Positions 14,888 through 23,384 of a stretch of DNA of 38,386 bases are shown here, piece by piece. Location of the stretch: contig NZ_SUMF01000032.1 of assembly GCF_005048205.1 (NCBI RefSeq), positions 1 to 38,386 on the forward strand, read 5' to 3'. Source of the stretch: Chitiniphilus eburneus (GTDB lineage: Bacteria; Pseudomonadota; Gammaproteobacteria; Burkholderiales; Chitinibacteraceae). A program made the translations under genes and the position numbers. Every line of letters begins with the position of its first letter. Position 1 is the stretch's first letter. Under the pieces are notes generated by a model. It was not told where the DNA came from. It saw nothing but the letters and a program-made list of their open reading frames with translations, and did not search any database.

Positions 14888-15396
14888 ATGATACCCCGTC
14901 AAAACATTCAAGCCGTCTGCTTCGACTGGGGCGGTACGCTTATGTTCGAGCAGGGCGTCCCCGCCGCCGCTCCAATGGGGCTTTGGCCTCAGGTCAAAGT
15001 CATCAAGGGCGCTACGCAGGCGCTGGCCGCCTGAAGGGCAAGCTGCCGCTGGCGATTGCGACGAATGCTTCGGTATCCGGGCGGCCGATGATCGAGCTTG
15101 AGCTGCGGCGCGTGGGCTTTGACGAGTACTTCCAGAACATCTTCTGCTACACCGAGCTGGGTTGCCGCAAGAACCAGCCCGAGTTCCGGTCAGCCACCGA
15201 GCACGGGTTGGGTGTGCCGCTGGGCAGCTTCGCGATGGTTGGCGATTCCTACGAACAGGATGCGCACTTTCCTTGCAGCTTTGGCGCGCAGGGGGTTTGG
15301 TTCAATCCAGCAGGTGCCACGGTGCGCGAGCAGGTCGCCACGCCGGTGGTGTAGCACCTGCCCATTTTTGCGCAGTGGGTGATCAGCGCGGCCTGA
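14888..15396 (+). pseudogene. HAD-superfamily hydrolase, frameshifted and with a premature stop
   Basis: ATG 14888 begins IQAVCFDWGGTLMFE, the HAD motif I region, with DWGGT in place of the usual DxDGT. After ~49 codons the frame meets TGA (15032-15034). Continuing in the next frame gives LKGKLPLAIATNAS (motif II-like), then ELGCRKNQPEF and MVGDSYEQDAHF (motif IV). A one-base loss near 15030 explains the break. The second frame ends at TAG 15352-15354, after which HLPIFAQWVISAA continues to a TGA at 15394-15396, so this TAG is probably also a mutation. The segment between motifs I and II is short, so an internal deletion is also possible. It looks non-functional. Confidence 0.75.
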
Positions 15397-15415
15397 TGCC
15401 GTGAGGTGTGCGCCC

Positions 15416-15445
15416 ATCGGCCCCGCTTGGCGGGGCCGATCTTTT
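15416..15445 (+). terminator. Hairpin terminator between convergent genes
   Basis: An 11-bp perfect stem (15416-15426 with 15430-15440) and a 3-nt loop, then CTTTT. It lies between the HAD pseudogene (+) and ytfE (-). Confidence 0.7.
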
Positions 15446-15455
15446 CCATCCCTGA

Positions 15456-16127
15456 TCAGACCGCAGCCCGCCCCGCATTCTCAAACAAGATGTTGTTCTC
15501 CAGGTGGATGTGCTCCATCAGGTCCTCGCGCAGCGTGCGCAGGCCCAGGTACAGCGCGCGCCAGGTGTTGCAGGCGCCGCGCGGCGCGGTGATGTCGTGG
15601 GTCAGTTCGGCCAGGCGGCGCAGCGATTCGCCGTGTTCGTCGTGTTCCATGCGCATCACCTGGATCGGGCCGCCGGCCATCATGCCGCGCCCGGCCGCCA
15701 GCATGGGGAACAGGATCTGCTCTTCTTTCTGCATGTGGCTTTCCAGTTCCTGGAACATGAATTCCAGATGGTCGGCCAGGCCGTGCGGGCAATCCTCGCG
15801 GTCACCATGTACCTGCTCCACGCGCCGCGCCAGGCGGATCAGTTCCGGCAGTTGCTCGCGGTGCACATCATGAAAGCGGGTGAGGATGTGGTCGATCAAC
15901 TCGGCGGTGGGCGCGGTGCTCCAGTCGCGCTCGTCGCCAGCGGGCATTTCGGCCAGCTTGGCCAGTTGTGCGGCGACGGTATCGGCATCCACGCCACGTG
16001 CGGCGGCGGCGTCGCGCAGGGTATGTTTGCCGCCACAGCAGAAGTCGAGCTGATGCTCGTGGAACACGCGGGTGGCGCCGGCGATGCGTTGGGCCAGTTT
16101 TGCCAGGGGCTGGTCGAGGAGTTCCAT
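15456..16127 (-). CDS. ytfE: Di-iron protein YtfE/Ric (repair of iron centres)
   Basis: YtfE-type proteins help repair iron-sulfur clusters damaged by nitric oxide or oxidants. The N-terminal segment HEHQLDFCCGGKHTL (residues 23-37) is the ScdA_N signature, and a hemerythrin-like helical part follows with repeated His/Glu ligands (RFHDVHREQLPE, ESHMQKEEQILFP, MRMEHDEHGE, MEHIHLENNILF). Length 223 aa is usual. The divergent gene is norR, and a sigma-54 promoter with NorR boxes lies upstream, so expression should be induced by nitric oxide. Confidence 0.93.
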   Translation of the reverse strand: MELLDQPLAKLAQRIAGATRVFHEHQLDFCCGGKHTLRDAAAARGVDADTVAAQLAKLAEMPAGDERDWSTAPTAELIDHILTRFHDVHREQLPELIRLARRVEQVHGDREDCPHGLADHLEFMFQELESHMQKEEQILFPMLAAGRGMMAGGPIQVMRMEHDEHGESLRRLAELTHDITAPRGACNTWRALYLGLRTLREDLMEHIHLENNILFENAGRAAV

Positions 16128-16184
16128 GGTCGATCCTTGTTCAGATGAAAGGGGCCGGGCGGATGCCGGTGTTGTTTCTCCTTT

Positions 16185-16201
16185 AGCAATGGTTGTTCCA
16201 G
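16185..16201 (-). promoter_or_regulatory. Sigma-54 (-24/-12) promoter of ytfE
   Basis: Read on the minus strand: TGGAAC-N5-TTGCT, with the invariant GG and GC exactly 10 bases apart. It lies ~60 bases upstream of the ytfE ATG, with a Shine-Dalgarno (AAAGGAGAAA) further down. This matches the requirement of the NorR-type activator next door. Confidence 0.8.
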
Positions 16202-16240
16202 CTTTTCAGCCCAATAAAATCAATGGCTTGAAAAGATTGT

Positions 16241-16297
16241 GGTGAAAGAAACCCGGTTGGGTTATGGTTTGTTTCACCTTTTGCGGTGATAAAGACC
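16241..16297. promoter_or_regulatory. Three NorR-type boxes GGT-N7-ACC
   Basis: Three copies of GGT-N7-ACC are at 16241-16253, 16266-16278 and 16285-16297. This is the NorR target described for Ralstonia eutropha. They lie 40-110 bases upstream of the ytfE sigma-54 promoter, as expected for an enhancer. The third box directly abuts the chosen norR ATG (16298), so NorR bound there should also limit its own expression. Confidence 0.8.
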
Positions 16298-17839
16298 ATG
16301 ATGCTTTCCCTGATGCTGGCCGACCTGGCCGCCGATCTGCCCCAGGCCGTGCGATTGCAGCGGCTGGCCGGCTGGCTGCGTACGCATTTTCGCTGTGGCG
16401 CGGTGGCGCTATTGCAACGCGAGGGTGATGACCTGAAGCCGGTGGCGGTGGATGGCCTGGTGCGCGATGCGCTGGGCCGGCGTTTCGCGATTGGCCAGCA
16501 CCCACGGCTGGCGGCCATCCTGGGTCAACGGGGCGTTACCTGCTTTCACCACGACAGCAACCTGCCCGATCCCTACGATGGCTTGATCGACAGCCATGCC
16601 GGCGAGCCGCTGCCGGTGCACGATTGCATGGGCGCCAGCCTGTACGTGGAAGGGCGGCCATGGGGCGTGGTCACCTTCGATACGCTGGAGGTGGGCGCTT
16701 TCGACGAGATCGCGCAGGACGAACTGCGGCGGTTGATCGCGGCGCTGGAGGCCGCCGTGCGCGTAACGCAACTGGAGGGCGAGCTGCGGGCGCTGCGCGC
16801 ATTGCGCGGCGGGGCGGCGGGCGAGGGCGCGCCCGCTGGCGAGGGCGAGATCGTCGGGCACAGCGAGGCGATGGCGCGGCTGCTGCACGAGATCGACGTG
16901 GTGGCGGATTCCGAGTTGCCGGTGCTGGTGCTGGGCGAAACCGGTGTCGGCAAGGAGCTGTTCGCGCACCGGCTGCATCGCCGGTCGCGGCGGCACGCGG
17001 CGCCGTTGGTGCACGTGAACTGCGCGGCGCTGCCCGAGTCGCTGGCCGAGAGCGAGTTGTTCGGCCATGTGAAAGGGGCATTCTCTGGCGCGGGGGGCGA
17101 GCGCGCCGGGCGGGTGGAGGCGGCCGACGGCGGTACGTTGTTCCTCGATGAAGTGGGCGAGTTGCCGCTGGCCGTGCAGGCCAAGTTGCTGCGCACCTTG
17201 CAGAACGGTGAAATCCAGCGCCTGGGCGCGGACCGCCCCAAGCGGGTGGATGTCCGCGTCGTGGCCGCCACCAACCGCAGCCTGGGCGATCTGGTGCGGC
17301 AGGGCCAGTTTCGCGCCGATCTCTACCATCGCTTGTCGGTCTATCCCATCGCCATCCCGCCGCTGCGCGAGCGCGGTAACGATGTGCTGCTGCTGGCTGG
17401 GCGTTTTCTGGAGCGCAATCGTGCGCGGCTGGGGCTGCGCAGCCTGCGGCTATCACCGGGGGCCGAGGAGGCGTTGCGTCGCTATGCGTGGCCGGGCAAT
17501 GTGCGCGAGCTGGAGCACGCCATCAGCCGCGCCGCGCTCAAGGCCATTGGCCGGGGCGCAGACCGCAGCGATATCGTTACGCTGGAGGCGGACCTGCTCG
17601 ACCTGGACCTGGGCCAGATGCCCTCCAATCCCGCCGCTCCCACGCCCGGCGTTACCCCACACCTTTCGCTGCCAGCGACACCGCAGCCGATGCGTGACGT
17701 GGTGGCCACCTGCCAGCGCCACGCCATCGAACAGGCGTTGGCCGCTCACCAGGGTAACTGGGCTGCCGCCGCGCGCCTGCTGGAGCTGGACCCGAGCAAT
17801 CTGCACAAGCTGGCGCAGCGGCTGGGGTTGAAGGGCTGA
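16298..17839 (+). CDS. norR: Nitric oxide-responsive sigma-54 activator NorR
   Basis: 513 aa from ATG 16298; the N-terminus then aligns with NorR ([11 protein letters not shown]). A GTG at 16286 is an alternative. GAF domain ~1-170 with the non-haem iron region DPYDGLI...VHDCMG (His and Cys ligands in known NorR). The AAA+ domain has Walker A GETGVGKE (~213), GAFSGA (~261) in place of the canonical GAFTGA loop that contacts sigma-54, Walker [11 protein letters not shown], and a Fis-type HTH at the end ([24 protein letters not shown]). The divergent ytfE gene is the obvious target. The T-to-S change in the loop is conservative but notable. Confidence 0.93.
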   Translation: MMLSLMLADLAADLPQAVRLQRLAGWLRTHFRCGAVALLQREGDDLKPVAVDGLVRDALGRRFAIGQHPRLAAILGQRGVTCFHHDSNLPDPYDGLIDSHAGEPLPVHDCMGASLYVEGRPWGVVTFDTLEVGAFDEIAQDELRRLIAALEAAVRVTQLEGELRALRALRGGAAGEGAPAGEGEIVGHSEAMARLLHEIDVVADSELPVLVLGETGVGKELFAHRLHRRSRRHAAPLVHVNCAALPESLAESELFGHVKGAFSGAGGERAGRVEAADGGTLFLDEVGELPLAVQAKLLRTLQNGEIQRLGADRPKRVDVRVVAATNRSLGDLVRQGQFRADLYHRLSVYPIAIPPLRERGNDVLLLAGRFLERNRARLGLRSLRLSPGAEEALRRYAWPGNVRELEHAISRAALKAIGRGADRSDIVTLEADLLDLDLGQMPSNPAAPTPGVTPHLSLPATPQPMRDVVATCQRHAIEQALAAHQGNWAAAARLLELDPSNLHKLAQRLGLKG

Positions 17840-17869
17840 AGCGCTTGATCTGATCCGTGCCTGGAACGA

Positions 17870-17896
17870 AACAGCCCGGCCTGTGCCGGGCTGTTT
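17870..17896. terminator. Bidirectional terminator between norR and the GH16 gene
   Basis: An 11-bp perfect stem AACAGCCCGGC/GCCGGGCTGTT (17870-17880, 17885-17895) with a CTGT loop. It serves convergent norR (+) and the GH16 gene (-). Confidence 0.8.
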
Positions 17897-17913
17897 GTCT
17901 TTGCCACGTACCG

Positions 17914-19236
17914 TTATTTCACTCGCCACAACGCCGGCACGATTTCCGGCGTCCAGTTGCCACCGGCCGGTGCGGTATGCGCGATCAGGGCCGTGTACTG
18001 GCGGCCGTTGTAGCTGACGCAATCGCCCACCGCGTAGGCGCGGCCGTCCTGCCAGGCGGGGCAATTGCCGGCCGGGGTCGGTACAGGCGTTGGCACAGGG
18101 GTTACCACCGGTGTGGGAGTGGGTTGGGGCGTCGGGGTCGGTGTGGATTGCGGGGTGGGAACGGGCGTGCCGCCACCGCAGGCGCCGATGTCCTTCCACA
18201 CCCCCCACTGGCCGGATTGTGCCGGGTTGTCGCCCTGCGTCCACCACTTGGCCTCGTAGTTGCGCCCGTTGTAGGTGGCGCGCTGGCCTCCGTTGAACAC
18301 GGCCGATGCGGTCCAGGTGGGGTAGCACGCGCTGGGCGAGGGCGTCGGGGTGGGCACCTGGGTCGGTACAGGCGTGGGGGTTGGCACCTTGGTCGGCGTG
18401 GGCGTCGGGGTGGGGACCGGCGTCGGGGTCGGTGTCGGCGGGTTGCTGCCCTGGGGCAGATAGGTGAAGCCGGTGAGCACCACTTCGGCTTCCTGGCCAT
18501 TGGCCGGCGCCTTGCCTTCGAACTGCCAGAAGTTGATCAGGAACTGCTGCTGCTTCTGCGAGACGCAGCGCGATGCGTTGTTGCCCGGGCACTTGTTGCG
18601 GCGTAGCCAGTTGTTCGGGTCCTCGGCGCGCGGGAATTCCCAGTGCATGAACTGGCCGGCGTTGTCGTTCACCGCCACGTGGCCATTCAGTGCCTGGTAG
18701 GCCACACCGCTACTGCTCCAGGCAAAGCGGTGCGTCGTGCGGTCGGTGGTCAGGGCGTCGTTGAAGCCGGCCCAGCTTTGCTCGATGCCGACCTCGTTGG
18801 GGTACACCGTGTAGTTGCCCCAGGGATAGGTGTCGTTGCCCCAGCGTGCGAATTCGATGTCGATCTCGTGCGTGGCGTTGGGGCCGACGTCGGCGCTGGG
18901 GTAGGTGAAGAAGCCGAACACCAGGTTGCGGTCCAGCAGGTCCGGCCGGCCCAGCATCTGGAACTGGTAGGTACCGAAGCCGACGCGTGCCGGGTTCAGC
19001 AACTGCACTTCCGCCGACGACCACGCGCCGTTGCGGTTGGCCACCTTCAGGTGCAGGTAGCCGTTCTCGTCCACCCAGGCGTTGCGCTCGTCCCAGGTGT
19101 TGGGCCCCGGGCCGCCGCCGCCGGTGCGGACGTTCCATTGGTAACCCGCCCAACTGAGTGTCTTGGCCTCCGCGCCGATCAGGATCATGGCCAGCGGCAG
19201 CGCCGCCAGCATGCCGATCATTCTGGTTCTTTTCAT
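17914..19236 (-). CDS. Secreted GH16-family glycoside hydrolase with two CBM5/12 modules
   Basis: 440 aa from ATG at 19236, preceded by GGATGGAG; the frame extends upstream, but only this start gives a signal peptide (MKRTRMIGMLAALPLAMILIGAEA). The catalytic domain (~25-265) contains HEIDIEF with E124, D126 and E128, the GH16 nucleophile/acid-base signature. Two Pro/Thr-rich linkers (PTPTP repeats) connect two CBM5/12-like modules: CYPTW...W---GDNPAQSG-WG-WK and CPAWQ...Y-VGD-V-Y-GR-YTA---H-A--GGNW-P---PALWR. GH16 enzymes cleave beta-1,3/1,4-glucans or galactans; which polymer is unknown, but the binding modules point to chitin or glucan surfaces. The divergent AraC gene is the probable regulator. 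Confidence 0.88.
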   Translation of the reverse strand: MKRTRMIGMLAALPLAMILIGAEAKTLSWAGYQWNVRTGGGGPGPNTWDERNAWVDENGYLHLKVANRNGAWSSAEVQLLNPARVGFGTYQFQMLGRPDLLDRNLVFGFFTYPSADVGPNATHEIDIEFARWGNDTYPWGNYTVYPNEVGIEQSWAGFNDALTTDRTTHRFAWSSSGVAYQALNGHVAVNDNAGQFMHWEFPRAEDPNNWLRRNKCPGNNASRCVSQKQQQFLINFWQFEGKAPANGQEAEVVLTGFTYLPQGSNPPTPTPTPVPTPTPTPTKVPTPTPVPTQVPTPTPSPSACYPTWTASAVFNGGQRATYNGRNYEAKWWTQGDNPAQSGQWGVWKDIGACGGGTPVPTPQSTPTPTPQPTPTPVVTPVPTPVPTPAGNCPAWQDGRAYAVGDCVSYNGRQYTALIAHTAPAGGNWTPEIVPALWRVK

Positions 19237-19374
19237 TTGTCTCCATCCTTTCGCTGGTTGGTCGCCGCGCGGGTGCGGGCGCCGCAATGTTGTCGCGAGT
19301 GGTGGCGCATTCATTACGTTTGGCCGAATCCCACGGGCAGGTCGTACCCTACCGCCTTGTAAATGCCATGGGAA

Positions 19375-19406
19375 TGTCGCAATCTGGCTGGCTATTTGTC
19401 CGAATC
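19375..19406 (+). promoter_or_regulatory. Direct-repeat operator upstream of the first AraC gene
   Basis: TGTCGCAATC (19375-19384) and TGTCCGAATC (19397-19406) form a direct repeat with a 22-bp period, typical of AraC-family sites. Nearly the same pair recurs before the second AraC gene (23559-23591). Confidence 0.6.
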
Positions 19407-19416
19407 CGGCATGTCC

Positions 19417-20319
19417 ATGAGCGCCAGCTACCAGGAATCGTTCGATATCGACCCCGCGTGCCGCCAGCAGTGCATCGGCGGGCGGGTCTACCACCTGCGG
19501 CAGCATCTGCCGCTCACCGATCACGATATTTTCTTTGCGGGCTATTCGGATATCCGGCGGCGTTTTCTCGTCGAGCGGGTGGATGCGCCGTTCCATATCG
19601 CCGTGGTGTGCGTGGCAGGCAGCGGTGAGTTGATCGACGGCGAGCGGCGACTGCCATTGGCGCCGGGGATGCTGGGGATATTGCCCGCCGGGCCCGCGCG
19701 GCGCGGGCTGCACCTGACGGGAGAGGAATGGCAACTAGGGTGGCTGCTGCTGGATGCCACGCCACGCTGGTCCCGCTTCGCCGGGCCGCGCGCCAGTGTT
19801 GCCGCCGCGCCCGGCGCCGATAGCTTCTTCCATGCGCTGGCGCTGTTCTGCCATGAGGTCGGCCATCGCGTGTCCGGCGCAGGCATGGCGCTGGTCACCG
19901 TGCTCGACCTGTTCCAGCGCATGCTGGCGCAGAGCGCGCCGCCCGATGCGCACAGCCCCCGGCTCTGGGCGCTGTTCGATCAGGTGGGGCAGGATCCGGC
20001 CCGCGAATGGCGGGTGGAGGCGCTGGCCCAGGCGCATGGCGTCAGTGTCGAGCAATTGCTGCGCTTGTGCGTGCGGTATCTGGGCGCCACGCCGCAACAA
20101 CTGGTGATCGCGCAACGCATGGAACGCGCGCGACGGCTGATGGTGGCCGGCTGCGAGCGCGTGGGCGACGTGGCCGCCGCCGTCGGTTATCAGGAGATCG
20201 CCAGCTTCAGCCGCCGCTTCCAGCAGCATTTTGGGGTGAATCCCAGTGAGATGCTGCGGCAGTTGCACGCCACGCCGCGTGCAATGCCGCTGGAGCCACG
20301 TGTGTTGCCGGTGCGGTAA
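19417..20319 (+). CDS. AraC-family transcriptional regulator (GH16 module)
   Basis: 300 aa from ATG 19417, chosen by alignment with the paralogue at 23602 (M-S-x-x-YQE start); ATG 19411 is also possible. The N-terminal half is a cupin-like sensing domain (FLVERVDAPFHIAVVCVAGSGELIDGERRLPLAPGMLGILPAG). The C-terminal half has two HTH motifs, RVEALAQAHGVSVEQLLRLC and VGDVAAAVGYQEIASFSRRFQQHFGVNPSEM. It is divergent from the GH16 gene and close to the 23602 protein throughout. It probably activates the GH16 gene in response to a sugar product; the ligand is unknown. Confidence 0.88.
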   Translation: MSASYQESFDIDPACRQQCIGGRVYHLRQHLPLTDHDIFFAGYSDIRRRFLVERVDAPFHIAVVCVAGSGELIDGERRLPLAPGMLGILPAGPARRGLHLTGEEWQLGWLLLDATPRWSRFAGPRASVAAAPGADSFFHALALFCHEVGHRVSGAGMALVTVLDLFQRMLAQSAPPDAHSPRLWALFDQVGQDPAREWRVEALAQAHGVSVEQLLRLCVRYLGATPQQLVIAQRMERARRLMVAGCERVGDVAAAVGYQEIASFSRRFQQHFGVNPSEMLRQLHATPRAMPLEPRVLPVR

Positions 20320-20357
20320 CTGCTTTGGGGTACAGCAATTTTGGAGAAATCACATCG

Positions 20358-20813
20358 ATGCACGCGATAGACACCTATGAAGCGCTGGGGCGATTTCTCG
20401 ATGAGGATCTCGCCAGGTTCGATTGCAATCCCCCCATTGATCACCCGGCCTTGCGCATTTCCCATTTGGGCGAACGTATCATCGCTTCCATTCGATTTGG
20501 GGATGCCGACGCTGCAAGAGTTGGTTGCCTGGTCCTTATCAAGGATCCGGCTTTGCCGTTTGGCAAGGTCGTCAAGAGTGGTTTGGCGCGTGCATTGAGG
20601 CAACGAGTGGCGCTGATCTCAAGTGCCGAAAAAGACGCTATTGGCACCAAGACTGCCGAACTGCTCAGCCTGGATTTTTGCCCCAGGGAGGCCGAAGACT
20701 ACTGTCGATTGGTCAGGAAATTCGGGCATGCCACTTCAATGGCCGTTGCGGGCAAGGCGTGCCCCATCAATCAGAAAGCCCTCCGTCTACAGGCGTACTT
20801 GACCCAAGGATAA
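20358..20813 (+). CDS. Hypothetical protein, 151 aa
   Basis: ATG 20358 with GGAGA ten bases upstream. A soluble mixed alpha/beta protein without signal peptide or membrane segments, with three cysteines (in FDCNPP, VGCLVLI and DYCRL) plus one near the end (KACPIN). No motif recognised. It follows the AraC gene by 38 bases and could be co-transcribed. Composition is a little less GC-rich than its neighbours. Confidence 0.6.
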   Translation: MHAIDTYEALGRFLDEDLARFDCNPPIDHPALRISHLGERIIASIRFGDADAARVGCLVLIKDPALPFGKVVKSGLARALRQRVALISSAEKDAIGTKTAELLSLDFCPREAEDYCRLVRKFGHATSMAVAGKACPINQKALRLQAYLTQG

Positions 20814-20996
20814 GGTGGCCGCAACGGTAAGGTTTTCTTTGGAACTGGAAACAACACCGCTGGCAATAACCGGCATGTTGAGGCGGGCGCTGCCGGATGC
20901 AGGATTGTTCCTGGCTTGTGCTGTACCGTTTGGTGCGTGGATTTACCTGGGCCGACTTCCCACAATGCAGGCAAAACATCGAGGGAGGGAACAAGC

Positions 20997-22103
20997 ATGG
21001 GGTGGACCGGATATCGAAGGCGTATCGTCTGGCTGGCATTGCTGGTGCTGGCCGGGGCGATGCCGTTGCTCCACGCGGCGGAGGAAGCCACCACCGCGTC
21101 ACCAGCGACAGTGCGCACCGTGGGGCGGGTGCAGATCGACGGAGATGGTGCCCGCTACGGTTGGCCGGGTGTCTATTTCGAAGCGCGGTTTCGCGGCACC
21201 CGGATCGGCCTGCGCTTCGACGATGCGATCAATAATTTCGACGTCGAGGTCGATGGCAAGCGGGTGATGGATCTGCGCAAGCCCGGCCGGCGCACGGTGT
21301 GGGTGGAAGGACTGGCGCCGGGCGAGCATACGCTGCGGCTGGCCGGGCGCAGCGAAGCACCGGATCGGGTCGGTCGCTTCCTGGGGCTGGTGGCGGATCG
21401 GGATGGCGCCGTGCTGCCACCCCCGCCCGCTCGCCAGCGGCAGATCGAGTTCATCGGCGATTCGAACACGGTGGGCTACGGCCTGCGCAGCACCACGCGC
21501 CAGTGTAGCGATGCCGAGGTGTTCGACCGCACCGACGCCCAGCGCAGCTACGGCGCGCTGACTGCGCGGCATTTTGGTGCGGACGTGCAGATCAACGCGT
21601 ATTCCGGCATTGGCCTGGTGCGCAACTATGCGGGTATGGCGTCGCTGCCGGCGTTTCCCGTTTTCTACCAGCGCACCCTGCCCAGCGTGCCCGACAGCCG
21701 CTGGCCGCAACCGGCAAGCTGGCGGCCGCAGGTGGTGGCGATCGGGCTGGGGCTCAATGATTTCGGCGTCGTGCCCGCGCAGATGGGCAGCCTGATCGCC
21801 GATCCCTTTCCGCAGCAGTTCAAGCAGGCGTATCTCGCCTTGCTCGCCGATCTTCGCCAGCGCTACGGCCCGGATGCCCTGCTGGTGGCGACTGCTACCG
21901 AATCCTGGCCGCCCAGCGCCTTCGCGGCGACGGTGAAACAGGCGGTGGCCGAAGTCGGGGCGGCTGGCGACAAGCGCGTGCTGTATTTCGAGTACGGCAA
22001 GCTGGACCAGCATGGTTGCCATTGGCACCCGTCGGAGCGCGATCACCAGGCGATTGCGCGGGCGTTGATCGGGTTGCTGGAGGGCGCTGGCGTGAACTGG
22101 TGA
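20997..22103 (+). CDS. Secreted SGNH/GDSL carbohydrate esterase, CE2-like
   Basis: 368 aa from ATG 20997, with GAGGGAGGGA upstream, giving a signal peptide (VWLALLVLAGAMPLLHA). An N-terminal beta-rich domain (~40-140, VQIDGDGARYGWPGVYFEARFRGT) precedes the SGNH domain with nucleophile Ser156 in IGDSNTVGYG, the GLGLNDFG block and a C-terminal HWHPSERDH that supplies the catalytic His. This two-domain order is that of CE2 deacetylases such as acetylxylan esterases. It probably removes acetyl groups from a polysaccharide; the substrate is unknown. It sits between the GH16 and chitinase modules, which fits release of acetate for the ActP/Acs pathway. Confidence 0.8.
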   Translation: MGWTGYRRRIVWLALLVLAGAMPLLHAAEEATTASPATVRTVGRVQIDGDGARYGWPGVYFEARFRGTRIGLRFDDAINNFDVEVDGKRVMDLRKPGRRTVWVEGLAPGEHTLRLAGRSEAPDRVGRFLGLVADRDGAVLPPPPARQRQIEFIGDSNTVGYGLRSTTRQCSDAEVFDRTDAQRSYGALTARHFGADVQINAYSGIGLVRNYAGMASLPAFPVFYQRTLPSVPDSRWPQPASWRPQVVAIGLGLNDFGVVPAQMGSLIADPFPQQFKQAYLALLADLRQRYGPDALLVATATESWPPSAFAATVKQAVAEVGAAGDKRVLYFEYGKLDQHGCHWHPSERDHQAIARALIGLLEGAGVNW

Positions 22104-22160
22104 CGGTGCCGCGGAACGGGGCGACCACGTGGCGGGCCGGGCGGTCGCCGCGCGACTCCC

Positions 22161-22193
22161 AAAAGGCCGGACGCCCCCGAGGGGGCGTCCGGC
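22161..22193 (-). terminator. Terminator of the chitinase gene
   Basis: On the minus strand a 12-bp GC-rich stem (22166-22193, loop of 4) is followed by CC and TTTT (22161-22164). It is 16 bases after the chitinase stop. Confidence 0.85.
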
Positions 22194-22208
22194 ATCGGGC
22201 GATGCGGT

Positions 22209-23384
22209 TTACTTCAGATTGGTTTTCAGCGCCTTGAACAGCGTGTGCTCGGCGTCGTCCTGGGTCAGTTCCCAGATCATCACGCCGCCCAGCTTGTTGG
22301 CCTTCACGTAGTCCACCTTCACTTTCAGCGATTGCGGATCGTCGTAGCTCACCAGTTCCTTCAGCTCGGCGTTGTACAGGTACGGTGCATCACCGGCTTC
22401 CTTGCTGCGGAACGACTTCCAGCCGGGCTGGCCGATCACGTCCTTCTTCGCCAGGTAGTACTGTGCGGTGCCGGCTTCGGGGTACTTGGTCAGGCCGGGG
22501 CCCTTGGAGGGCTGGGCCAGACCATCGTTGTTGGGGCCGGGTTCGACGTTACCCTGGCCGCGCGCGTAGAACGGCACGCCCAGCACCAGTTGCGACGGCT
22601 TGAAGCCCTTGGACAGGAAGTGTTTCACCCCGCCGTCGCCGTTGAGGATGGCAGCATCCGGCTCGCCCGGGGTGGGGTAGAGCGTGGCGTGCAGGCCGGC
22701 GTGGCCGCTCCAGCCGCCGTAGAAGTCGTAGCTCATCAGGTTCACCCAGTCGAGCAGCTCGGCGGCGCGCGGCAGGTCATAGCCGGAGATGCTCCAGCCG
22801 CCGGCGGTGTTGGGGATGGCGGCGGTCAGCACATAGGTGGCCTTGTCCTTCTTGGCCTGGGCATCCAGCGCGGTACGCAGCGCTTGCAACAGCTTGATGT
22901 AGTTGTCGCGGTCGGCCTCGGAGGCATCGGCCGCGTAGTCACCGCCGGTGACCGGATGTTCCCAGTCCAGGTCCAGGCCCTGGCACTGGTAATCGCGCAT
23001 GATGGCCACGGAGGTGGCGGCCAGCTTGTTGCGGGTGGCTTCGGTCTGGGCAACCTTGGCAATGTTGCGCGAGAGCGTCCAGCCGCCGATGGCCCACTGG
23101 CAGCCCAGCTTGGGGTTGACCTTGCGTGCGTTGGCAAAGGCCTTGCGCCAGCTTTCGGCCACGGCCTTCGATTCTTCGGGCACGAAGGCGGTGCCGTCCG
23201 GCTGCACGGCGATGAACGAATACAGGCCCATGTCCAGTTGCGGCAGCACCTCGGCGGCGCGGGCGCGATCTTCGTCCGATTGCCAGGTGGGCAGGTAGGA
23301 AATCAGCTTGGGCGCGGCGTGCGTGATGGCGGAAGCGCCGAGCAGGGCCATTGCCAGGGGTAGGGCGCGAACGGTGGGGGTCAT
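22209..23384 (-). CDS. Secreted GH18 chitinase, catalytic domain only
   Basis: 391 aa from ATG at 23384, with GAGGAG upstream and a signal peptide (LPLAMALLGASAITHA). The GH18 barrel is recognised from the QWAIGGWTLS strand, the catalytic motif QGLDLDWEHP and MSYDFYGGWSG. In the DxxDxDxE motif the first Asp is replaced by Gln135; D138, D140 and the catalytic acid E142 are kept. The C-terminal GGVMIWELTQDD is the last barrel strand. There is no chitin-binding module, unlike several secreted proteins nearby. It hydrolyses beta-1,4 bonds in chitin. The divergent AraC gene is its probable regulator. Confidence 0.93.
   Translation of the reverse strand: MTPTVRALPLAMALLGASAITHAAPKLISYLPTWQSDEDRARAAEVLPQLDMGLYSFIAVQPDGTAFVPEESKAVAESWRKAFANARKVNPKLGCQWAIGGWTLSRNIAKVAQTEATRNKLAATSVAIMRDYQCQGLDLDWEHPVTGGDYAADASEADRDNYIKLLQALRTALDAQAKKDKATYVLTAAIPNTAGGWSISGYDLPRAAELLDWVNLMSYDFYGGWSGHAGLHATLYPTPGEPDAAILNGDGGVKHFLSKGFKPSQLVLGVPFYARGQGNVEPGPNNDGLAQPSKGPGLTKYPEAGTAQYYLAKKDVIGQPGWKSFRSKEAGDAPYLYNAELKELVSYDDPQSLKVKVDYVKANKLGGVMIWELTQDDAEHTLFKALKTNLK

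Noticed and set aside
18057-18450. Repetitive GGGGTCGG-type DNA that could be taken for a CRISPR or minisatellite
   Set aside because: It encodes the Pro/Thr-rich linkers of the GH16 protein; the repetition comes from the PT repeats.
20870-20882. Short GGCAATAACCGG match to the core of the palindromic element
   Set aside because: Only about 12 bases match and no terminal repeat or dyad surrounds them; likely chance.
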